Shown: piece after piece, positions 9,167 to 18,368 of the stretch
Layout of the letters: the number at the start of each line of letters is the position of its first letter
Numbering within the stretch: position 1 is the stretch's first letter
Assembly (NCBI GenBank): GCA_004362315.1
Contig: SNWL01000008.1
Location: 372,001 to 436,000, forward strand
Length of the DNA stretch: 64,000 nucleotides
Reading direction: 5' to 3'
Source of the DNA: Mycobacterium sp. BK086
GTDB lineage: Bacteria > Actinomycetota > Actinomycetes > Mycobacteriales > Mycobacteriaceae
Made by a program: the position numbers and the translations under genes
Notes under the pieces: generated by a model
What the model was told of the DNA's origin: nothing
The model's input: only the letters and a program-made list of their open reading frames with translations
Database searches by the model: none

Positions 9167-9910
9167 ATGCAGATCGCCATCGTGCTCTACCCCGGCTTCA
9201 CCGCCTTGGATTTCATCGGGCCCTACGAGGTGTTGCGTTGGCTGCCCGATGCCGAAGTCAGATTCCTGTGGCACGAAGCCGGACCGATCACCGCCGACTC
9301 CGGTGTCCTCGTCGTCGGCGCCACCCACTCGTTTGACGAAACACCTTCGCCGGACGTCCTTTTGATCCCCGGCGGGATGACAACCATGGAGCACGCCCGC
9401 GACGAGAAGCTGCTCGCCTGGGTGCGTCAAGCGCACGAGACGGCCACCTGGACGACGTCGGTGTGCTCGGGTTCGGTCATCCTCGCCGCCGCCGGACTGC
9501 TGAAGGGCAAGCGCGCGACCTCGCACTGGGCGGCCCTGACCGCGCTCAAGGCGCTCGGCGTCACCCCGGTCAAAGACGAACGGGTGGTCCATGAGGGCAA
9601 CATCGTCACCAGCGCGGGGGTGTCGGCCGGTATCGACCTGGCCCTGTGGCTGGCCGGCCAGATCGGCGGCGAGGACCGCGCCAAGGTGATCCAGCTGTCG
9701 ATCGAGTACGACCCGCAACCGCCGTTCGACTCCGGGCACATGTCGAAGGCGTCGGCCTCCACCAAGGCCACCGCCACCGCGCTGATGGCCAAGGACCTGG
9801 CCAACCCCACCCAGCTCAAGGCGACGGCGTCCCTGTTGTGGACCGGCGCGATCGATGCGGCACGGTCGCGGGGCAGGCGGAAACGGGGACGCGTAGCCTC
9901 TGCCAGGTGA
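9167..9910 (+). CDS. DJ-1/PfpI family protein, isonitrile hydratase-like
   Basis: A 247-residue protein with a strong ribosome binding site (GAGGAGAGAA) before the ATG. The DJ-1 fold spans about residues 1-190 with the conserved nucleophile cysteine in TSVCSGSVILAAAGLL. The start PGFTALDFIGPYEVL and the motif ATSHWAAL match the isonitrile hydratase branch, which adds water to isonitriles to give N-formamides. Beyond residue 195 there is a polar, Arg-rich tail. Its stop overlaps the GTG of bpoC by 4 bp. The enzymatic assignment is by family only. Confidence 0.75.
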   Translation: MQIAIVLYPGFTALDFIGPYEVLRWLPDAEVRFLWHEAGPITADSGVLVVGATHSFDETPSPDVLLIPGGMTTMEHARDEKLLAWVRQAHETATWTTSVCSGSVILAAAGLLKGKRATSHWAALTALKALGVTPVKDERVVHEGNIVTSAGVSAGIDLALWLAGQIGGEDRAKVIQLSIEYDPQPPFDSGHMSKASASTKATATALMAKDLANPTQLKATASLLWTGAIDAARSRGRRKRGRVASAR

Positions 9911-10695
9911 TCAACCTGGCCTACGAGGAAAACGGCACCGGCGATCCGGTGGTCTTCATCGCCGGCACCGGCGGCGCCGGGCGGACCTGGCACATCCACC
10001 AGATCCCAGCCTTCGTGGCGGCGGGCTATCGCTGCATCACCTTCGACAACCGGGGGATCGGGGCCACCGAGAACGCCGGCGGTTTCGGCACCGAACAGAT
10101 GATCGCCGACACCGCCGCTCTCATCGAAGACGTGGCCGGTGGCCCGGCCCGGGTGGTGGCGATGTCGATGGGCGCCTACATCGCCCAGGAGCTGATGCTG
10201 GCCCGGCCCGAACTGGTCAGCCAGGCGGTGCTGATGGGTACCCGCGGACGGTTGGACCGCATCCGCAAATCCATCCGGGCCGCCGACGTCGAACTCACCA
10301 AGGCCGAAATCCAGCTGCCGCCCGCCTATGCCGCGAAAGTGCGTGTGCTGGAGAACTTCTCGCCCAAGACGATCAACGACGAGAAGGCCATCGGGGACTG
10401 GATGGAAATGTTCACCGCGTTCCCGATCAAGCGCACCGCCGGGCTGGCCGCTCAGCTCGAGGTGTATCCGAAGGAGAACCGGCTGACCGCGTACCGGTCG
10501 ATCCGCACCGAGGTGCTGGTGATCGGGTTCGCCGACGATGTTCTGACGCCGGCGGCGCTGGGCCGAGAGGTCGCCGACGCCCTGCCCAACGGCCGTTATG
10601 TCCAGATCGGCCACACCGGTCATCTCGGCTTCCTGGAGCGCCCCGACACCGTGAACAACGCGATGCTGGACTTCTTCGCCGGCACTTTGGTCTAG
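9907..10695 (+). CDS. bpoC: Alpha/beta hydrolase, BpoC homologue
   Basis: A 262-residue alpha/beta hydrolase starting at GTG 9907, which gives the N-terminus expected for M. tuberculosis Rv0554 (MINLAYxxNGTGDPVVFIAG in that protein). The nucleophile elbow is VAMSMGAYIAQE with Ser in SMG, the acid lies in FADDVLTP and the histidine in HTGHLGF. The family was named non-haem peroxidase. Because it lies just before menD it has been considered for the MenH step of menaquinone synthesis, but that role is not established. Overlaps the upstream PfpI gene by 4 bp and precedes menD by 35 bp. Confidence 0.88.
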   Translation: MINLAYEENGTGDPVVFIAGTGGAGRTWHIHQIPAFVAAGYRCITFDNRGIGATENAGGFGTEQMIADTAALIEDVAGGPARVVAMSMGAYIAQELMLARPELVSQAVLMGTRGRLDRIRKSIRAADVELTKAEIQLPPAYAAKVRVLENFSPKTINDEKAIGDWMEMFTAFPIKRTAGLAAQLEVYPKENRLTAYRSIRTEVLVIGFADDVLTPAALGREVADALPNGRYVQIGHTGHLGFLERPDTVNNAMLDFFAGTLV

Positions 10696-10730
10696 AGGCC
10701 CGCGAAAACAACGTGTGACACGCTGTAGTG

Positions 10731-12356
10731 GTGAACCCATCGACGGCCCAGGCGCGCGTCGTCGTCGACGAATTGATTCGCGGCGGCGTCCGCGACGTCG
10801 TCCTCTGCCCCGGCTCACGTAACGCTCCACTGGCATTCGCGCTGTCCGACGCCGACCGCGCGGGCCGGCTTCGGCTGCACGTCCGCATCGACGAGCGCAC
10901 CGCCGGCTTCCTGGCGATCGGACTGGCCGTCGCCGAGCGTGCCCCGGTGTGCGTGGCGATGACGTCGGGAACGGCAGTGGCCAACATGGGCCCCGCCGTG
11001 GTCGAGGCCAACTACGCCCGCGTGCCGCTGATCGTGTTGTCGGCCAACCGGCCCTACGAGCTGCTGGGCACCGGCGCCAACCAGACCTTCGAACAGCTCG
11101 GCTACTTCGGCACCCAGGTCCGCACGGCGATCAGCCTGGGCCTGGCCGAAGATGGCGCAGACAAGCTGGACGCGCTCAATGCGCAGTGGCGCTCGGCCAC
11201 CTGCCGCGTGCTGGCCGCGGCCACCGGTGCCCGCACGGCCAATGCAGGCCCGGTTCAATTCGACATTCCGCTGCGCGAGCCGCTGGTGCCCGACCCCAAC
11301 CCGGGTTCCGACGATCTGCCGCCCGGGCGCCCCGACGGCAAGCCGTGGACCTACAGCCCGCCGGTGGCCTTCGACCAGCCCCTGGAGATCGATCTCACGC
11401 CCGACACCGTGGTGATCGCCGGCCACGGCGCCGGCGTGCACCCCAACCTGGCCGCACTCCCCACGGTCGCCGAGCCGACCGCGCCACACGCCGCCAACCC
11501 GCTGCACCCGCTGGCCCTGCCGCTGCTGCGGCCCCGCCAGGTGATCATGCTGGGCCGCCCGACCCTGCACCGCCCGGTGTCGACACTGCTGGCGGATCCG
11601 TCGGTGCCGGTGTACGCGCTGACCACCGGCCCCCGCTGGCCGGACGTCTCGGGCAACTCGCAGGCCACCGGCACCCGGGCGGAGACCCGCGGCGCACCGG
11701 ACCCGGGCTGGCTGCAGCGCTGCGCGGAGGCCAACCGGCACGCGATGGCCGCGGTCCGCGAGCAACTGAAAGCCCACCCACTGACCACCGGCCTGCACGT
11801 CGCGGCGGCGGTGGCCGACGCGGTGCGCCCGGGCGACCAGTTGGTGCTCGGCGCATCCAACCCGGTGCGCGACGCGGCACTGGTCGGGCTGAACAACGAG
11901 GGTGTGAAGGTGCGCTCCAACCGCGGCGTGGCCGGTATCGACGGCACGGTGTCGACGATCATCGGCGCGGCGCTGGCTCATTCGGGCCGCACCATCGGCC
12001 TGATCGGTGATCTGACCTTCGTGCACGACAGCTCCGGGCTGTTGATCGGACCCACCGAGCCGACGCCGAAGAACCTGACGATCGTGGTGTCCAACGACAA
12101 CGGCGGCGGCATCTTCGAACTGCTCGAGCAGGGCGACCCGCGGTTCTCGGATGTGTCGTCGCGAATCTTCGGTACCCCACACGATGTCGACGTCGGCGCG
12201 TTGTGCCGGGCCTATCACATCGACGCCCGCCAGATCGAGGTCGATCAGCTCGGCCCCGCGCTCGCCGAGCCGCATGAGGGCATGCGGGTGCTCGAGGTCA
12301 AGGCCGATCGCTCGTCGCTGCGGCAGTTGCATGCCGCGATCAGGGCGGCACTGTGA
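10731..12356 (+). CDS. menD: SEPHCHC synthase (menaquinone biosynthesis)
   Basis: A ThDP-dependent enzyme of 541 residues that joins isochorismate and 2-oxoglutarate to make SEPHCHC. Typical features are the N-terminal [16 protein letters not shown], the ThDP glutamate in [11 protein letters not shown], and the metal/ThDP-binding [13 protein letters not shown] followed by NDNGGGIFE. The text is nearly collinear with M. tuberculosis MenD (554 residues). GTG 10731 gives the N-terminus seen in that protein; GTG 10728 would add one residue. It is followed by a 4-bp overlapping gene for a membrane protein. Confidence 0.96.
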   Translation: MNPSTAQARVVVDELIRGGVRDVVLCPGSRNAPLAFALSDADRAGRLRLHVRIDERTAGFLAIGLAVAERAPVCVAMTSGTAVANMGPAVVEANYARVPLIVLSANRPYELLGTGANQTFEQLGYFGTQVRTAISLGLAEDGADKLDALNAQWRSATCRVLAAATGARTANAGPVQFDIPLREPLVPDPNPGSDDLPPGRPDGKPWTYSPPVAFDQPLEIDLTPDTVVIAGHGAGVHPNLAALPTVAEPTAPHAANPLHPLALPLLRPRQVIMLGRPTLHRPVSTLLADPSVPVYALTTGPRWPDVSGNSQATGTRAETRGAPDPGWLQRCAEANRHAMAAVREQLKAHPLTTGLHVAAAVADAVRPGDQLVLGASNPVRDAALVGLNNEGVKVRSNRGVAGIDGTVSTIIGAALAHSGRTIGLIGDLTFVHDSSGLLIGPTEPTPKNLTIVVSNDNGGGIFELLEQGDPRFSDVSSRIFGTPHDVDVGALCRAYHIDARQIEVDQLGPALAEPHEGMRVLEVKADRSSLRQLHAAIRAAL

Positions 12357-12877
12357 TCGGCAGGCTCCTCGGCCTGCTGAAATCAGCACTGCCCCGGCGC
12401 GATCCCGACGTCGTCGATACGACACAGCGAAAGCTGTTGCGCTGGAGCAAATGTGGGGTGTGGATCCTGATCGGATTGGTCACCCTGCAGTCAGTGCTCC
12501 TGGTGGCGGGCGCGTGGCGCAACGATCGTCAGATCGAACGCAACATGGGTGTCGCGCAGGCCGAGGTGCTCTCGGCCGGGCCGCGCCGCTCGACGATCGA
12601 GTTCGTGACTCCTGACCGTGTCACCTACCGTCCCGAACTGGGCGTGCTCTATCCCTCGGAGCTGGCCGAGGGTATGCGCATCTATGTCGAATACGACCGC
12701 GACGATCCGGATCTCGTTCGGGTGCAACACCGTACCGCCGCGCTCGCGATCATCCCGGCCGGTTCGATCGCGGTGGTGGCCTGGCTGATCGGCGGGCTCG
12801 TGCTGACCGGACTGGTGTTCTTGGAGCGCCGCGTGACTCAGGTCGACATCAACTTGGACAGCCAGTTGTTGTCGTAG
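12353..12877 (+). CDS. Two-helix membrane protein (DUF3592-like, Rv0556 position)
   Basis: A 174-residue protein starting at a GTG that overlaps the menD stop by 4 bp. One transmembrane helix lies at about residues 35-55 ([19 protein letters not shown]) and one near 125-150 ([22 protein letters not shown]). Between them is a small extracytoplasmic beta-rich region ([20 protein letters not shown]) of the type found in DUF3592 proteins. M. tuberculosis has a protein of similar size between menD and mgtA. Function unknown. Its last 40 bp overlap the convergent DsbA-like gene. Confidence 0.82.
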   Translation: MIGRLLGLLKSALPRRDPDVVDTTQRKLLRWSKCGVWILIGLVTLQSVLLVAGAWRNDRQIERNMGVAQAEVLSAGPRRSTIEFVTPDRVTYRPELGVLYPSELAEGMRIYVEYDRDDPDLVRVQHRTAALAIIPAGSIAVVAWLIGGLVLTGLVFLERRVTQVDINLDSQLLS

Positions 12878-13503
12878 ATGTCGATCTTCTCGTTGTTGGT
12901 CAGGTCGAAAACCGTTGGGGTGCCGGTGCTGATCGGGTCGATCTCGTAGAGGTACTCGAAGTTGGTGTCGGCCATCTCGATCAGGTCCAGTGCGGGTTTG
13001 CCTGCCCGCATCGCGTCGACAGCCGCCGGCGCAACCCCGCTTTCGTGGGCCATGTCCGCGATCTCGGTGTCCGTCGGACCCTTGCTGCCCCGTCGCTCCT
13101 GGTGGCCCCAAAGGTCTTGGACGAAGGCCTGAAACGCCTTGGCTGACGTCTTCGGCCCGGCCGCCAGGAACATCGCGTTGCTCACCCGGTCGGAATAGCC
13201 CCCGGGCTTGTCGTCCAGGAACGTCAGCGGCCGATAGGTGACGACGAGCTGACCGAGGTTCATGTAGCGCGACAGCTCGTCGCCGAAATCCTTCTGCAGA
13301 TCGGCGCAGTGGTCGCATTGCGGCTCGGTGTAGATCTCGATTTCCACTCGCGCCTTCGGGTCGCCGACCACGATGCCGAAGCCGTCCTTGCTCAGCTCGG
13401 TCGCGGGGCCGCGCGGATCCACCTGTGCCACACCGGCGATTTCCTTGCTGCAGCCGGTAACTAACATGACCAGCGCCACCACGAGCACAGACCAGAACCG
13501 CAT
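12838..13503 (-). CDS. DsbA-like thiol-disulfide lipoprotein
   Basis: A 221-residue protein with a lipoprotein signal peptide ([19 protein letters not shown], lipobox VTGC) followed by a thioredoxin-fold domain. The active site is CDHC within [12 protein letters not shown] and a cis-proline lies in the GTPTVFD region. A long helical insertion between them is typical of DsbA/FrnE-like proteins. It probably handles disulfides of exported proteins at the outer face of the membrane. Its 3' end overlaps the convergent membrane-protein gene by 40 bp. It interrupts the gene order menD-Rv0556-mgtA known from M. tuberculosis. Confidence 0.88.
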   Translation of the reverse strand: MRFWSVLVVALVMLVTGCSKEIAGVAQVDPRGPATELSKDGFGIVVGDPKARVEIEIYTEPQCDHCADLQKDFGDELSRYMNLGQLVVTYRPLTFLDDKPGGYSDRVSNAMFLAAGPKTSAKAFQAFVQDLWGHQERRGSKGPTDTEIADMAHESGVAPAAVDAMRAGKPALDLIEMADTNFEYLYEIDPISTGTPTVFDLTNNEKIDIYDNNWLSKLMST

Positions 13504-13592
13504 GCTCGCACGGTACCGCGTTCCACCTGTTTTTCGTGTCGTGTATGCCTGGGCGCTACCTTGCTGACGGGCACCGATGGCACTCTAGATAT

Positions 13593-14732
13593 GTGCGCGT
13601 TGCGATTGTCGCTGAGTCGTTCTTGCCCAACGTCAACGGAGTCACCAACTCGGTGCTGCGGGTACTGGAGCATCTCCGTCGCACTGGACATGAAGCGCTC
13701 GTGATCGCGCCGGACACCCCGCGGGGTGAGCCGGCGGCCGACCGCATCCACGATGGAATCCGGGTGCACCGGGTCCCGGCGAAGATGTTCCCGAAGGTGA
13801 CGTCGCTGCCGCTGGGTGTCCCGCGGCCTCGGATGGTGCGGGTGCTGCGCGGTTTCGACCCGCATGTCGTTCACCTGGCCTCACCGGCGCTGCTCGGTTA
13901 CGGCGGCCTGCAGGCCGCTCGCTTCCTCGGCGTACCGACGGTCGCCGTCTTCCAGACCGACGTCGCCGGGTTCGCCGAAAGTTACGGCATGGGTGCGGCG
14001 TCTCGGGCGGCCTGGGCGTGGACCCGGCACCTGCACGTCCGCGCCGACCGCACCCTGGCGCCCTCCACCGCGGCGATGGAAGACCTTGCCGCCCACGGCA
14101 TTCCGCGTGTGCACCGGTGGGCGCGGGGCGTCGACGTCACCGGCTTCGCCCCGTCGGCACGCGACGGTGCGTTGCGGGCGCGGTGGTCGCCGGCGGGCAA
14201 GCCGATCATCGGTTTCGTCGGGCGGCTCGCTCCGGAGAAGCATGTCGAGCGGCTGGCGGCGCTGGCCGGCCGAGACGATCTCCAGGTGGTCATCGTCGGC
14301 GACGGCGTCGACCGCGAGAAACTGCAGACGCTGCTGCCGTCGGCGGTATTCACCGGGGCGCTCTACGGCGAACAATTGGCCGCCGCCTTCGCGAGCATGG
14401 ACGTTTTCGTCCACCCGGGCGAGCACGAGACCTTCTGTCAGGCCGTGCAGGAGGCGATGGCGTCGGGCCTGCCGGTCGTCGCGCCCAATGCCGGTGGGCC
14501 GCGGGACCTCGTCGCGCCGTACCGCACCGGATTGTTGCTCGGCGTCGACGAGTTCGAGGCGCGGCTGGCGCAGTCGGTGGACCATCTGCTCGATGAGCGG
14601 GCGCGCTACTCGCTGGCTGCCCGTCGCAGCGTGCTCAGCCGGACCTGGCCGGCGATTTGCGACGAGCTACTCGGTCATTACGAGGCGGTGCGAAGCGAGG
14701 GGCGGCGCCGCCGACGTACCCACGCGGCGTGA
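13593..14732 (+). CDS. mgtA: GDP-mannose-dependent alpha-mannosyltransferase
   Basis: A GT4-family glycosyltransferase of 379 residues, matching the length of M. tuberculosis Rv0557. The start [21 protein letters not shown] (GTG 13593) fits the usual N-terminus. The C-terminal domain shows [10 protein letters not shown] and the EX7E signature around [19 protein letters not shown]. Originally called PimB, the M. tuberculosis protein was reassigned as MgtA, which mannosylates a glucuronosyl diacylglycerol in glycolipid (LM-B type) synthesis. Acts at the cytoplasmic membrane face. Confidence 0.92.
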   Translation: MRVAIVAESFLPNVNGVTNSVLRVLEHLRRTGHEALVIAPDTPRGEPAADRIHDGIRVHRVPAKMFPKVTSLPLGVPRPRMVRVLRGFDPHVVHLASPALLGYGGLQAARFLGVPTVAVFQTDVAGFAESYGMGAASRAAWAWTRHLHVRADRTLAPSTAAMEDLAAHGIPRVHRWARGVDVTGFAPSARDGALRARWSPAGKPIIGFVGRLAPEKHVERLAALAGRDDLQVVIVGDGVDREKLQTLLPSAVFTGALYGEQLAAAFASMDVFVHPGEHETFCQAVQEAMASGLPVVAPNAGGPRDLVAPYRTGLLLGVDEFEARLAQSVDHLLDERARYSLAARRSVLSRTWPAICDELLGHYEAVRSEGRRRRRTHAA

Positions 14733-14830
14733 CCCGTACCGTCCTGAACCCTTAATTGTTCCTGAGAAACCTTTCCATACCCAGGGGTCTGGAGCAGACT
14801 TATTGCCAAGCGGGGGAACGCTAACAGCAA

Positions 14831-15031
14831 ATGTCAACAACACCTCTCCACGACGGGGGACGGCCGATGAGCGACGCGTCGTATCGCCAAGATCTCAGTG
14901 AATTTGCCCTGGAACTCCGTAAGTTGGCTTACACCATGCCTGCTGGTCACGAGGACAGACTCATTCACCTCAGCGAACGGATGGCGAGTCGTGCGCGTCA
15001 ATTACCGAGAGTTGACGCGCGCGCTATATAG
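14831..15031 (+). CDS. Small hypothetical protein
   Basis: A 66-residue reading frame. A second ATG at 14867 follows GGGGGACGG and may be the real start, giving 54 residues (MSDASYRQDLSEFALELRKL onward). The predicted product is helical and charged with no motif I recognise. It sits alone in a gap between mgtA and the convergent SDR gene. The upstream 100 bp contain AT-rich stretches suitable for a promoter. Confidence 0.5.
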   Translation: MSTTPLHDGGRPMSDASYRQDLSEFALELRKLAYTMPAGHEDRLIHLSERMASRARQLPRVDARAI

Positions 15032-15856
15032 CTAACCCTGCGCCTCAACGGCGACAGGCTGCCATTCCTCCCAATTGGCGAGGCGACTTTCGTAGTCGGC
15101 CTTCGCCGTCGCCAACGGAGACTCCCCGAAGAACGCTCGCAGCGGAGGCTTCGGCGCGTCCACGATCTTGAGGATCGCCGCAGCCGATGCTTGCGGGTTG
15201 CCGGGCTTGGCCCACCGCTTGGCCCGCATCTCGTCGACCTGCCGATGCAACTCGGCGTAGTCCGGCAGTTCGACCGACCGCTTCGACGACGGCCCGGACC
15301 AGTCGGTGTCGAAGCCGCCCGGCTCGATCAGCGTGACGTGAATGCCGAACGGCGCGACCTCTTGGGCCAGCGCCTGCGAGAAGCCTTCGAGCGCCCACTT
15401 CGACGCGTGGTAGATGCCGACGAGCGGGAACGCGGTGATGCCGCCGATCGATGACACCTGGATGATGTGGCCGCTGCCCTGGGCGCGCAGATAGGGCAGC
15501 GCCGCCTGGGTGATCCACAGCGCGCCGAATACGTTGGTCTCCAGCTGGTCGCGGGCGTCCTTCTCAGACAGTTCCTCGATGAAGCCGAAGTGGCCGTAGC
15601 CCGCGTTGTTGACGACGATGTCGAGCCTGCCGAAGTGGTCGTGGGCCTGGGCGACCGCGGCGAAGTCGGCCTCGCGGTCGGTGACGTCGAGCTGGATCGG
15701 CAGGATCGCGTCGCCGTACTTGTCGACCAGGTCGGCCAGGCTGGCGGTGTCGCGGGCGGTGGCGGCGACCTTGTCGCCGCGCTCCAGGGCGCCGATCGTC
15801 CACTCCCGGCCGAAGCCGCGCGATGTTCCGGTGATGAACCAAACTTTTTCGCTCAT
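15032..15856 (-). CDS. Short-chain dehydrogenase/reductase
   Basis: A classical SDR of 274 residues. The cofactor motif is TGTSRGFG (residues 9-16), followed by NNAGYG and the catalytic YHASK with the upstream serines in VSSIGG. ATG 15856 is preferred over the ATG at 15868 because the fold starts directly after it. The enzyme probably uses NADP(H): an arginine follows directly in the glycine motif. Substrate unknown. It is divergent from menG with 56 bp between starts, and its position in the menaquinone locus is not shared with M. tuberculosis. Confidence 0.87.
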   Translation of the reverse strand: MSEKVWFITGTSRGFGREWTIGALERGDKVAATARDTASLADLVDKYGDAILPIQLDVTDREADFAAVAQAHDHFGRLDIVVNNAGYGHFGFIEELSEKDARDQLETNVFGALWITQAALPYLRAQGSGHIIQVSSIGGITAFPLVGIYHASKWALEGFSQALAQEVAPFGIHVTLIEPGGFDTDWSGPSSKRSVELPDYAELHRQVDEMRAKRWAKPGNPQASAAAILKIVDAPKPPLRAFFGESPLATAKADYESRLANWEEWQPVAVEAQG

Positions 15857-15912
15857 GGCTGAGTGCAACGCGTGAGCGGGCTCATGATTCCCGCTCGGGT
15901 AGCGTCGGCACC

Positions 15913-16599
15913 GTGAGCCGCGCGACGCTGGACAAGGATCCCCGCGATGTGGCGTCGATGTTCGACGCCGTCGCGCGCCGCTACGACATCACCAACACGG
16001 TGCTCTCGATGGGGCAGGACCGATCATGGCGCCGGGCGACGCGCGCGGCACTGGGCATCGGACCGGGCGACCGGGTGCTGGACCTCGCGGCGGGCACAGC
16101 GGTGTCGACAGTCGAGCTGACGAAGTCCGGCGCGTGGTGTGTGGCGGCCGACTTCTCGGTCGGCATGCTGCGGGCCGGTGCTGCCCGCGCGGTGCCGAAG
16201 GTGGCCGCGGATGCGACCAAGCTGCCGTTCGCCGACGAAGTGTTCGACGCGGTGACGATCAGCTTCGGTTTGCGCAATGTGGTCGACCATCCGGCGGGCC
16301 TGCGCGAGATGGCGCGGGTGACGCGTCCGGGCGGGCGACTGGTGGTGTGCGAATTCTCCACACCCGTGGTGCCGGTCTTCTCGACGGTCTACAAGGAGTA
16401 CCTGATGCAGGCTCTGCCGCGGGTGGCCCGTGCGGTGTCGAGCAACCCCGAGGCCTACGTCTATCTGGCCGAGTCCATCCGGGCCTGGCCCGACCAGGCG
16501 GCGCTGGCCCGGCAGATCCGCGACGCCGGGTGGTCAGATGTGCGCTGGCGCAACCTCACTGGCGGCATCGTCGCGCTGCACTACGCCGTCAAGCCTTAG
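15913..16599 (+). CDS. menG: Demethylmenaquinone methyltransferase
   Basis: A UbiE/MenG-type SAM-dependent methyltransferase of 228 residues starting at GTG 15913. It shows the family block [23 protein letters not shown] motif I ([11 protein letters not shown]) and the later FGLRNVVDH and GRLVVCEFS motifs. It performs the last ring methylation that gives menaquinone. It corresponds to Rv0558 (called menH/ubiE in older annotation). A hairpin at 16609-16657 lies just after its stop. Confidence 0.93.
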   Translation: MSRATLDKDPRDVASMFDAVARRYDITNTVLSMGQDRSWRRATRAALGIGPGDRVLDLAAGTAVSTVELTKSGAWCVAADFSVGMLRAGAARAVPKVAADATKLPFADEVFDAVTISFGLRNVVDHPAGLREMARVTRPGGRLVVCEFSTPVVPVFSTVYKEYLMQALPRVARAVSSNPEAYVYLAESIRAWPDQAALARQIRDAGWSDVRWRNLTGGIVALHYAVKP

Positions 16600-16608
16600 C
16601 CTCCAAGC

Positions 16609-16657
16609 GATTTCGGCGCGGTTTCGTTCGCTCAGCGGCGGTTTTCGCGCCGAAATC
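16609..16657. terminator. Bidirectional hairpin between convergent genes
   Basis: A 12-bp perfect stem: GATTTCGGCGCG at 16609-16620 pairs with CGCGCCGAAATC at 16646-16657, with a 25-nt loop. It sits in the 63-bp gap between the convergent menG and CrtI-like genes, so it can stop transcription from both sides. Confidence 0.65.
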
Positions 16658-16662
16658 ACTGG

Positions 16663-18228
16663 TTAGCGGCCCGCGTCGGCCAGCACCTGATAGCCGGCGT
16701 TGTAGCCCGGCACGAACGTGATGCCCGGCCCGCCGTGGCAGCCCGCCCCGCCCAGGTACAGGCCCTCGATCGGGATCGGCTCGTCGATGAATCCCTTGGG
16801 GCCCGGCCGGTTCACGCCCATCAGTTCGGGCTGCAACAGGCCGTGGCAGAAGTCGCCGTTGGGTGCGGCGAACATGGTGTTCATGTGATACGGCGCGAAC
16901 GTGATATCGCGGATCAGGATGTCCTTGAAGTTCGGCGCGTAGCGGGTGATCTTGTCGACAACCCGTTCTGCCATTTCGGTTTTCAGCTGACCGTGCTGCT
17001 CGCGCGGCGCTTCGATGGGGAAGCCGTAGGCGTAGACGCTGGCGGCGTGCTTGCCCTCGGGGGCCATCTCCGGATCGCCGACAGTCGGCATCTGGATCGA
17101 CAGCGCGGGGTTGTCCGGAACCTCACCGCCGCGGGCCTTCTCCCATTGGCGCTGCTGCTCTTCGGGGGAGCCGAACATGCCCACCGACATCTGCATGCCG
17201 GGTTCGTTGAGGAAGTCGTAGGGCGCGGCGTACTCGGGCGCCCCGTCCAGGGCGAAGTGGATCTGCATGAACGAGGCCCGGTGATCGCGGCCGCCGAGGC
17301 GCTCCACGAGCGACGACGGAAGATGATCAACCCCAACGAGATCCAGCAGCGTGGTCTCCGGTGCGAGGTTGGACACCACGATCGGCGCGGTGATCACCTC
17401 GCCGTCCTTGAGGCGCACCCCGGTGACTTTCCCGTCTTCGACGAGGATCTGCTCGACCTTCGCGCGGAAGCGCATCTCGCCCTTGGCTTCGGTGAACAGA
17501 TCGCGCAGATGCTCGGCGAGCACCCCGATTCCGCCCTTGAGCTTGGTGGTCATCTGGCCGCCTTCGGGCGGCATGGCCATCGCGAACGCCAAACATGTTG
17601 CGCTGCCGGGGGTATACGGGCCGCGGTACGTGGAGTTCACCGCCAGGAAGGCCAGCATGCCGCGGATGACGGAGTGCTTCTCCTTGTCGGGCAGGAACCG
17701 GTCGACGACGTCCATCGCCGAGCCGAACAGCATTTCGTGGATGGCGCGCCGCTCGGATTCGTCTGCGGCACAGGCATACATCTCGTCGATGGTCTTCGGC
17801 AGCGCCAAGGCGTCGAAGCGGCCGAGTGCCTTGCCGGGGCCGGTGCTCCAGGCGTACAGGTTGGCCATCGCCATCACGGCGTCCATGCCGTGCTTCTCGT
17901 TGAGATGGGTCATCATGGCCATCGGGTCGCTGTGGAAGATCATCGCTTCCTGGCCGTTGTCCCCGAGATTGACCGACATGATCTCCGACTCGATGGTCGG
18001 CAGCGTGTCCAGGCCCAGCTCGCTGTTGATCTTCTGCGCGGTGGGGAAGCGCACCGAGCCGGCGATCTCGTACTTGAACCCGTCGATCAACTCGACGGTG
18101 GCCGACATGCCACCGCTGTAGGTGTTGGCTTCCAGGCACAGGGTGCGCAACCCCGCGCGCTGCAGCACCACCGCTGCGGTCAGTCCGTTGTGTCCCGCGC
18201 CGACGATGATCGCGTCGTAATCAGTCAT
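16663..18228 (-). CDS. CrtI/phytoene desaturase-like FAD-dependent oxidoreductase
   Basis: A 521-residue flavoprotein with the N-terminal dinucleotide-binding motif GAGHNGLTAA (residues 10-19) and GGMSATVE, and the C-terminal signature LGGAGCHGGPGITFVPGYNAG typical of the carotenoid desaturase/isomerase superfamily. No phytoene synthase or other carotenoid gene lies nearby, so a carotenoid substrate is not supported; mycobacteria carry several such enzymes of unknown role. Transcribed convergent to menG; the next upstream gene on the same strand is menJ, with a large inverted repeat between them. Confidence 0.82.
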   Translation of the reverse strand: MTDYDAIIVGAGHNGLTAAVVLQRAGLRTLCLEANTYSGGMSATVELIDGFKYEIAGSVRFPTAQKINSELGLDTLPTIESEIMSVNLGDNGQEAMIFHSDPMAMMTHLNEKHGMDAVMAMANLYAWSTGPGKALGRFDALALPKTIDEMYACAADESERRAIHEMLFGSAMDVVDRFLPDKEKHSVIRGMLAFLAVNSTYRGPYTPGSATCLAFAMAMPPEGGQMTTKLKGGIGVLAEHLRDLFTEAKGEMRFRAKVEQILVEDGKVTGVRLKDGEVITAPIVVSNLAPETTLLDLVGVDHLPSSLVERLGGRDHRASFMQIHFALDGAPEYAAPYDFLNEPGMQMSVGMFGSPEEQQRQWEKARGGEVPDNPALSIQMPTVGDPEMAPEGKHAASVYAYGFPIEAPREQHGQLKTEMAERVVDKITRYAPNFKDILIRDITFAPYHMNTMFAAPNGDFCHGLLQPELMGVNRPGPKGFIDEPIPIEGLYLGGAGCHGGPGITFVPGYNAGYQVLADAGR

Positions 18229-18296
18229 GGCGCGGAGCCTATGACGCAGAAGCCCGGATTTGAAGAAGTTTTGTCAAATTTGTCATTTCTGTGAGT

Positions 18297-18358
18297 CGCG
18301 AGCGTGCGTGTCTGCACGCGGACACGCCGTGACGGCGTGCAGTTCGCGCACGCTCGCG
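18297..18358. terminator. Nested inverted repeat after menJ
   Basis: CGCGAGCGTGCG at 18297-18308 pairs perfectly with CGCACGCTCGCG at 18347-18358. The enclosed sequence can form further stems (CTGCACGC with GCGTGCAG, or CACGCC with GGCGTG). It lies 11 bp beyond the menJ stop on the minus strand, so termination is the simplest role, although no U-tract follows. This GCGAGCGTGCG type of repeat is a common mycobacterial intergenic form. Confidence 0.6.
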
Positions 18359-18368
18359 GACAGAAAGC

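Noticed and set aside
16663..18228. Carotenoid pathway role for the CrtI-like gene
   Set aside because: No phytoene synthase, cyclase or other carotenoid gene is in the window; only the superfamily is supported.
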